Position numbers and translations under genes: made by a program. The notes beneath the pieces were generated by a model. The model searched no databases, had not been told where the DNA came from, and saw only the letters and a list, made by a program, of their open reading frames with translations. 34,939 bases of DNA from JBBQER01 sp052148155 (GTDB lineage: Bacteria; Actinomycetota; Acidimicrobiia; IMCC26256; PALSA-610), in contig JBKQIY010000015.1 of NCBI GenBank assembly GCA_052148155.1, positions 1 to 34,939 on the forward strand, read 5' to 3'. Below, in pieces: positions 31,221 through 34,939 of the stretch (positions within the stretch are counted from its first letter, which is position 1; each line of letters begins with the position of its first letter).

Positions 31221-32894
31221 CTAGCCATGACCGAGAAGATGTTCGCGGTCCCGTTCGACGAAGCGGGCCCGCAGGTCGGCGATGTCGTTCGAGTCGAGCC
31301 GGCGGTAGCCGAGCTCGCGTTCGGGGCGCCACCACACGTCATCGGGACATTCCCAGCGTTCGCGTTGCAAGACGCGTTTCAGCACCTTCTGCGTGGCAGT
31401 CGAGGGCAGGCCGTGCGAGATACGCACGAACCGAGGCGTCCATTTCGGTGAGAGGTCCGACTGGGCGGCGAGGAACTCGACAAACCCGGCCGCGTCGAAC
31501 TCGACACCCGAGTGCAGATGCAGGGCCACCATCACCTCGTCGCCGACCTCCGATGACGGCACCGCGTACACCGCGGCCAACACGACGTCGGGATGACGGG
31601 AAATGACACTCTCGACCGGCGCGGCCGCGAAGTTCTCGCCGTCGACCCGCAGCCAATCGGAGTTGCGGCCCGCGAAGTAAAAGAACCCGGCCTCGTCGCG
31701 ATATCCAAGATCGCCGGTCCAGTACTTGCCGTCGCGCATGCGTTGCGCGTTCGCCGCGGGATTGTTGTAGTAGCCCTCGAAGCTGCCAGCACCATCGGGA
31801 TTCACGATCTCGCCGATCGCGTCTTCGGCGTTGAGGAGGCGGCCGCGGTCGTCGAAACGTGCTCGAGGGCATTCCTCGCCGGAATCCGGGTCGAGGATCG
31901 CGGCTCGGAATCCTGGAATGGGAACTCCGAGCGAGCCGGGTGGCGTGTCGTCAGTCTTCGACATGTTGATGCCACCCTCGGTCGAGCCGTAGCCGTCGAC
32001 GACCAAACAGTCGAAGCGCAACGCGAAGCGGTCGATGTCGAGCGGCGCGGCCTCGTTCCCGAACCCGATGCGCAACGTCGAGTCGGCGTCATCGGACCGG
32101 GCGGGCGTCTCGAGGATGTACGTGAGCGGCTTGCCGACATAGTTGAAGAACGTCACTCCGTATTTGCGTACGTCGGTCAGAAATCCGCTCGCCGAGAAGC
32201 GGCGACGCAACACCGTCGTGGCACCGGCAGCGATCGGTGCGGTGTAGCCGGCGACCGCCGCGTTGGAGTGGAAGAGCGGCATCGCGGAGTAGCACACGTC
32301 GTCGGCGGTGAGCGGGAAACGGCCGGCGAGATTTGTTCCCCACCCGGTGAGCTTGCCGTGACTCATCCGCACCGCCTTCGGTGCGCCGGTCGTGCCCGAC
32401 GTGAAGATCAGCATGAACACGTCGCCAGGCTTGATCTCGATGTCGGGAAGCGCAGCTCGGGCGTGCGGCGCGAGTTCGGCGTCCCACTGTGGCGTATCGA
32501 CGACGAACAACGAACCTTTCGCCATGACGTCGCCTGCTCCTTCGAGCAGGTCGAGGTGCGACGACTCGGTGATCAGCAACGCGCAGTCGGTGTGTTGCAC
32601 GTCGCGAGTCAGCTCGGCACCGCGGCGGGTCGGGTTGATCCCAACCAGCGTCGCGCCGCTCAGCGCGGCGGCGCCGAGCATCAGCCAGAACTCGGGGACG
32701 TTGTCGAGGAGGACGCCGACGTGGAACGGGACGTCGACCGGTCGGTGCGCCAGGAGGAACGACGCGCGCTGTGCGCACGCGTCGACGAGCTCTGCGTACG
32801 TCCACGACGAGTCTTCGAAGCACAACCCGACCCGGTCGTCGTCAGCGCGGGCTCGGATGAGCGCGGCGATGGTGTCGACGACGGGTTCGGGCAT
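31221..32894 (-). CDS. Acyl-CoA synthetase, very-long-chain (FadD17/FATP-like)
   Basis: A 557-residue ligase. IFTSGTTGAPKAVRMSHGK is the P-loop; DGYGSTEGGINMS the A5 motif; WTGDLGYRDEAGFFYFAGR the A8 hinge; the catalytic Lys is in TATQKVLKRVL. The region after GKPLTYILETPAR and the long insertion before the hinge are typical of the very-long-chain acyl-CoA synthetase/FATP branch rather than medium-chain FadD. The ATG at 32894 is 2 bp after the sulfatase stop, so the two are cotranscribed. Convergent with the Rieske gene across about 160 bp, in which I see no gene. Substrate likely a lipophilic carboxylate. Confidence 0.93.
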   Translation of the reverse strand: MPEPVVDTIAALIRARADDDRVGLCFEDSSWTYAELVDACAQRASFLLAHRPVDVPFHVGVLLDNVPEFWLMLGAAALSGATLVGINPTRRGAELTRDVQHTDCALLITESSHLDLLEGAGDVMAKGSLFVVDTPQWDAELAPHARAALPDIEIKPGDVFMLIFTSGTTGAPKAVRMSHGKLTGWGTNLAGRFPLTADDVCYSAMPLFHSNAAVAGYTAPIAAGATTVLRRRFSASGFLTDVRKYGVTFFNYVGKPLTYILETPARSDDADSTLRIGFGNEAAPLDIDRFALRFDCLVVDGYGSTEGGINMSKTDDTPPGSLGVPIPGFRAAILDPDSGEECPRARFDDRGRLLNAEDAIGEIVNPDGAGSFEGYYNNPAANAQRMRDGKYWTGDLGYRDEAGFFYFAGRNSDWLRVDGENFAAAPVESVISRHPDVVLAAVYAVPSSEVGDEVMVALHLHSGVEFDAAGFVEFLAAQSDLSPKWTPRFVRISHGLPSTATQKVLKRVLQRERWECPDDVWWRPERELGYRRLDSNDIADLRARFVERDREHLLGHG

Positions 32895-32896
32895 GC

Positions 32897-34939
32897 CTAT
32901 TGCTCCGACATGATCGCTCGGAACACGGCGATCGGATCACGTTCGTGTTCGCCCGACACTTCCACGATCACCCGGCGAATCGTCGCGTTGCATCGAAACG
33001 GTGCGACGTAGTCGTCGCCGACCGCCGGACCCATCTCGTAGCCGCAGGTCAGGCCGCCGCCCGTACTGCTGAACGACATCGGCGTGAAATGCGGGATCTC
33101 GGCTTCACCGACGACGCGTCCGTCGACCCGCAACGTCGCGGTCCCGCCGAATCCCTTCGTCTTCGTAAACGAGAACGCCAACTCGTGGGTCCCCGGCGCG
33201 ATCACTTCGCGGGAAGGGACGAGATGGCGCTCCTTGCCGTACAGATTGTGCACATAACGTAAGCGACCTTCCCGCAAGTACAAGGCGAAGCCTCCGAGCG
33301 CGGAACCCATCGCGAGCAGAATTCCGTCGGCGACGATGTCGTCACCGATCTCGACCTCGGCAATGATGGTGTGCTCACGGTTTGGGACGTGAACGGCTGA
33401 CGGCTCCGGCACCGGCGCACCAAACGGCTTGTAGACATAACGAGTACGGGACTCGCGTCGACGGGGACGAGGGTTCAAGATCGCGTTCAACGGACGGTTG
33501 TCGAGCGGCAGCACATCGTTGCGGCGTGCCTCTTGCCACCAGAGCTCGATCATGTGCGCCAGCCGGTCCGGTTCGCGCGCCGCAAGGTCGTGCGTCTCGG
33601 AGAGATCTTCGGCGACGTGGTAGAGCTCCCAGATGTCGTCGTCGAACGGCGCGTCGGCGTCGAGTCCGTCGTCGTAAATGTTCCCGAGGGCATGGAAGGT
33701 CACAGCTTTCCAGCCGTCGTGATAGATCGCACGGGAGCCGAGCATTTCGAAATACTGCGTCACGTGACGCGTTGGCGCGTCTTGGTCGCCCAGCGCGTAC
33801 AGGAAACTGGTGCCGTCGATAGGGGACTGGGTCACGCTGTCGATCACGTCGGGTGCGTCGATACCGATGAGCTCGAGCACCGTCGGGACGATGTCGATCG
33901 CGTGCGCGAACTGATGCCGGACACCACCTCCGGTGGGTGCGTCGCGGCTCGTAGCTGGGAGCCGGACGATGCACGGGTCGGCGACGCCGCCTTCGTGCAC
34001 TTCCCGCTTCCAGCGCTTGAACGGCGTGTTGCCCGCCATTGTCCAGCCCCACGGGTAGTTGTTGTGCGTGGTCGGTCCGCCGAGCTCGTCGATGCGCTCG
34101 CGCAGCTCTCGCCGTCCTGTCGACGCGCCGTTATACGGACGGGCGTCGTTGATGGAGCCGCGTGCGCCGCCTTCCGAGCTGGCGCCGTTGTCGGAACAGA
34201 CCATGATCAGCGTGTTGTTGAGGTCGCCGGACTCGTCGAGGTAGTCGAGCACGCGGCCGATCTGCGCGTCAGTGAATGAGAGATACGCGGCGAAGCACTC
34301 CATGAAACGCGCCGCGACCGCCTGGTCTTGTGGATCGAGCGTGTCCCAGGCGGGAACCCAGTGCGGTCGTGGAGTCAGTTCGGTTCCGGCGGGCAGCAGG
34401 CCGGCCTCGAGCTGGCGCGCGAACGTCGTCTGTCGCCATTTGTCCCACCCGACGTCGAAATTGCCGCGGTAGCGGGCGATCCAATCGGGATGGGCGTGAT
34501 GGGGTGAGTGGCAGGCGCCGGTCGCGAGGTAACAGAAAAACGGTTGCGTGTCGTCGACCGCGCGCAGGTCGGACACGAATTCGATCGCACGGTCCGCGAG
34601 GTCGGCGCTGAGGTGATATCCGTCCTCATACGTTCCCGGCGCGAGCACCGCGTGATTGTCGTGGTAGAGCGCAGGCGCGAACTGGTGGGTTTCGCCGCCG
34701 TGGAACCCGTACCAACGGTCGAAGCCGCGGCCGAGCGGCCAGCTTGCCCGCGATCCGGCCATGTTGACCTCGTCTTCGGGAGTGAGGTGCCATTTGCCGA
34801 CCGCGTAGGTGGCATAGCCGTTGCTGCGGAGGATCTCGCCAAGAAAGCCGTTCTCTCGCGGAATCATGCCCCAGTAGCCCGGATATCCGACCGCCAAGTC
34901 GGCGACGCGAGCCATCCCGTTCCGGTGATGGTTGCGCCC
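32897..34939 (-). CDS. Arylsulfatase (N-terminus beyond window end)
   Basis: The frame is open to the window edge, with GRNHHRNG encoded by 34916-34939; this is the segment that follows the active-site C/S-x-P-x-R in type I sulfatases, so that motif lies just outside. Further sites seen: YAVGKWHLTP, FFCYLATGACHSPHHAHPDW (metal/sulfate His), CSDNGASSEGG (Ca-binding D-N) and GNTPFKRWKREVHEGG with the active-site Lys. The last 160-odd residues form a concanavalin-like beta domain (ALGGFALYLREGRLRYVHN...). At least 680 residues are visible, in line with large actinobacterial arylsulfatases of about 780. First in an operon with an acyl-CoA ligase. No secretion signal can be judged. Confidence 0.94.
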   Translation of the reverse strand, partial: GRNHHRNGMARVADLAVGYPGYWGMIPRENGFLGEILRSNGYATYAVGKWHLTPEDEVNMAGSRASWPLGRGFDRWYGFHGGETHQFAPALYHDNHAVLAPGTYEDGYHLSADLADRAIEFVSDLRAVDDTQPFFCYLATGACHSPHHAHPDWIARYRGNFDVGWDKWRQTTFARQLEAGLLPAGTELTPRPHWVPAWDTLDPQDQAVAARFMECFAAYLSFTDAQIGRVLDYLDESGDLNNTLIMVCSDNGASSEGGARGSINDARPYNGASTGRRELRERIDELGGPTTHNNYPWGWTMAGNTPFKRWKREVHEGGVADPCIVRLPATSRDAPTGGGVRHQFAHAIDIVPTVLELIGIDAPDVIDSVTQSPIDGTSFLYALGDQDAPTRHVTQYFEMLGSRAIYHDGWKAVTFHALGNIYDDGLDADAPFDDDIWELYHVAEDLSETHDLAAREPDRLAHMIELWWQEARRNDVLPLDNRPLNAILNPRPRRRESRTRYVYKPFGAPVPEPSAVHVPNREHTIIAEVEIGDDIVADGILLAMGSALGGFALYLREGRLRYVHNLYGKERHLVPSREVIAPGTHELAFSFTKTKGFGGTATLRVDGRVVGEAEIPHFTPMSFSSTGGGLTCGYEMGPAVGDDYVAPFRCNATIRRVIVEVSGEHERDPIAVFRAIMSEQ

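Noticed and set aside
1..34939. tRNA, rRNA, riboswitch and CRISPR search by eye
   Set aside because: No cloverleaf with the usual T-loop sequence, no rRNA-like conserved blocks and no spaced repeats were noticed. A covariance-model scan would be decisive.

Overview
The window is high-GC DNA (G or C at most third codon positions) with SD-poor, often apparently leaderless genes, a DUF2630 gene, actinobacterial-type FadD ligases, P450, Rieske oxygenase, MFS_3 and DHA2 exporters, and a WxL-like/DUF916-like surface module. This suggests an actinobacterium. My best guess is the Acidimicrobiia, but that is inference from gene content and style; no rRNA or marker gene is present.

Layout. (a) 1-551: 3' end of an IS1380-type transposase followed by a C/A-rich strand-skewed tail, abutting uppP. 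(b) 552-3260: minus-strand uppP and cytochrome P450, divergent from a histidine phosphatase. (c) 3429-6703: a three-gene surface module: small secreted WxL-like protein, intergenic hairpin, then two membrane-anchored DUF916-like proteins. (d) 6742-10604: acyl-CoA thioesterase II, a lipoprotein translationally coupled to a secreted helical protein, and a ~600-residue coiled-coil protein. (e) 10713-14311: a MarR regulator with a 26-bp palindromic operator over its promoter, coupled (ATGA) to an MFS_3 exporter; then DUF2630 and a DHA2 exporter. (f) 14312-16219: a frameshifted PhnB/VOC pseudogene, a YdeI/OmdA-like protein, a VOC protein and an empty stretch. (g) 16220-19241: MoxR ATPase - DUF58 - VWA operon with overlapping genes, the last apparently starting at CTG. 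(h) 19490-24050: a methyltransferase, a small orphan gene, a pentapeptide-repeat remnant, and three dispersed paralogues of an unrecognised secreted Thr/Ser/Lys-rich family, each with its own Shine-Dalgarno and strong downstream hairpin, separated by 400-600 bp that look empty. (i) 24298-34939: catabolic/redox genes: aldo/keto reductase, flavodoxin-like protein, SnoaL-like protein, decayed PaaI thioesterase, an EthD-like protein, a haem-binding P460-like lipoprotein, acyl-CoA ligase, Rieske oxygenase, a second acyl-CoA ligase and an arylsulfatase cut by the window end.

How the genes may work together: the right end (sulfatase, two CoA ligases, Rieske oxygenase) together with the left-hand P450 and thioesterase fits desulfation, hydroxylation and CoA-activation of lipophilic or aromatic (sterol-like or xenobiotic) substrates. 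The WxL-like module and the three-member secreted family are the least understood cell-surface parts. No CRISPR array, tRNA, rRNA, phage or plasmid backbone was seen. The most interesting candidates for new biology are the actinobacterial WxL/DUF916-like module and the three-paralogue secreted family.
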